Of a stretch of 64,000 nucleotides of DNA, positions 63,907 through 64,000 are shown in pieces. This stretch comes from JBNNGK01 sp050268245 (lineage in GTDB: Bacteria > Pseudomonadota > Gammaproteobacteria > Enterobacterales > Enterobacteriaceae). The translations under genes were made by a program, and so were the position numbers. The notes below the pieces were generated by a model. That model made no database searches. It worked only from the letters and a program-made list of their open reading frames with translations, and was not told where the DNA came from. The stretch is taken from assembly GCF_050268245.1 (NCBI RefSeq), contig NZ_JBNNGK010000017.1, forward strand, positions 21,595-85,594. The letters are read 5' to 3'. Within the stretch, counting starts at the first letter, position 1. Each line of letters starts with the position of its first letter.

Positions 63907-64000
63907 TGTAGTGGTCAACAAAAACTAGCCACGGTTTTAGAGTTTTTCCAGAACAATCTTTCTGATTCATTCGGCGTCAAACCACCATTATATTGATGGG
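63907..64000 (-). mobile_element. end of an IS3-family insertion sequence
   Basis: The terminus begins TGTAGTGGTCAAC at 63907, typical of an IS3-group inverted repeat (TG...CA ends). Inside it, on the minus strand, the last codons of a transposase OrfB can be read: HQYNGGLTPNESERLFWKNS and a short tail to the stop at 63915-63917. The element continues past the window, so its length and completeness are unknown. Confidence 0.85.
63915..64000 (-). CDS. IS3-family transposase, C-terminal end (partial)
   Basis: The last 27 codons of an OrfB-type DDE transposase. The YNGGLTPNESE segment is the usual C-terminal hallmark of several IS3-family transposases. The gene runs off the right edge of the window. 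Confidence 0.8.
   Translation of the reverse strand, partial: HQYNGGLTPNESERLFWKNSKTVASFC

Noticed and set aside
60038..64000. A wider phage-defence island including genes besides hsdR and hsdS.
   Set aside because: Only these two genes and the IS end are inside the window; anything more would be speculation.

Overview
The window is a 64 kb chromosomal segment of a gammaproteobacterium of the order Enterobacterales, most likely Serratia or a close relative. Almost every gene has a recognisable E. coli counterpart. The Fis protein agrees at every residue with the E. coli sequence as I recall it. ERIC-type 127-bp repeats are scattered between genes. The order joins two blocks that are separate in E. 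coli: yhdP-mre-acc-fis and ssb-uvrA-tyrB-alr-dnaB-qorA-pspG-dusA. No tRNA, rRNA or CRISPR array was seen.

Layout. (1) 0.2-8.7 kb: pmbA/tldE, yjgA (darP), a barnase-like secreted RNase gene overlapping a barstar-like inhibitor gene, the aromatic-acid efflux operon aaeXAB with its regulator aaeR, and a pectin lyase (pnl). (2) 9-22 kb, all minus strand: csrD, mreBCD, maf (yhdE), rng, yhdP, a nitrilase-family amidase and tldD; this covers cell shape, envelope lipid transport, RNA processing and quality control. (3) 22.5-33.5 kb, plus strand: acuI, msrPQ, aroQ, accBC, yhdT, panF, prmA, a periplasmic alpha-carbonic anhydrase, dusB and fis. AccBC and the pantothenate importer PanF both feed acyl-CoA and fatty-acid metabolism. 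(4) 33.8-42.7 kb: lpxP, a CTP-synthase-like amidotransferase with a LysR regulator, a YjcE-type antiporter, the purine permease ghxP, and a small detoxification-like cluster (lipocalin-like, GST, VOC and a divergent SDR). (5) 42.9-59.8 kb: hemB, a remnant of a DUF1722 gene, a small secreted protein, the divergent ssb/uvrA pair with a LexA box, a DUF1090 protein, yjbQR, tyrB, an Lrp-family regulator between two ERIC repeats, a periplasmic cyclohexadienyl dehydratase (pheC), alr, dnaB, qorA, pspG with a sigma-54 promoter, and dusA. (6) 59.8-64 kb: a type I restriction locus next to dusA. HsdR is intact, but hsdS is cut by the end of an IS3-family element at the window edge.

Most of the window is ordinary core genome. 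The parts most worth a second look are the barnase/barstar pair, whose toxin naturally has cysteines at the two positions joined by an engineered disulfide in barnase; the pheC-tyrB-Lrp neighbourhood; the amidotransferase-like protein that keeps its Cys but lacks the catalytic His; the structured leader before aroQ; and the IS-broken hsdS beside dusA.
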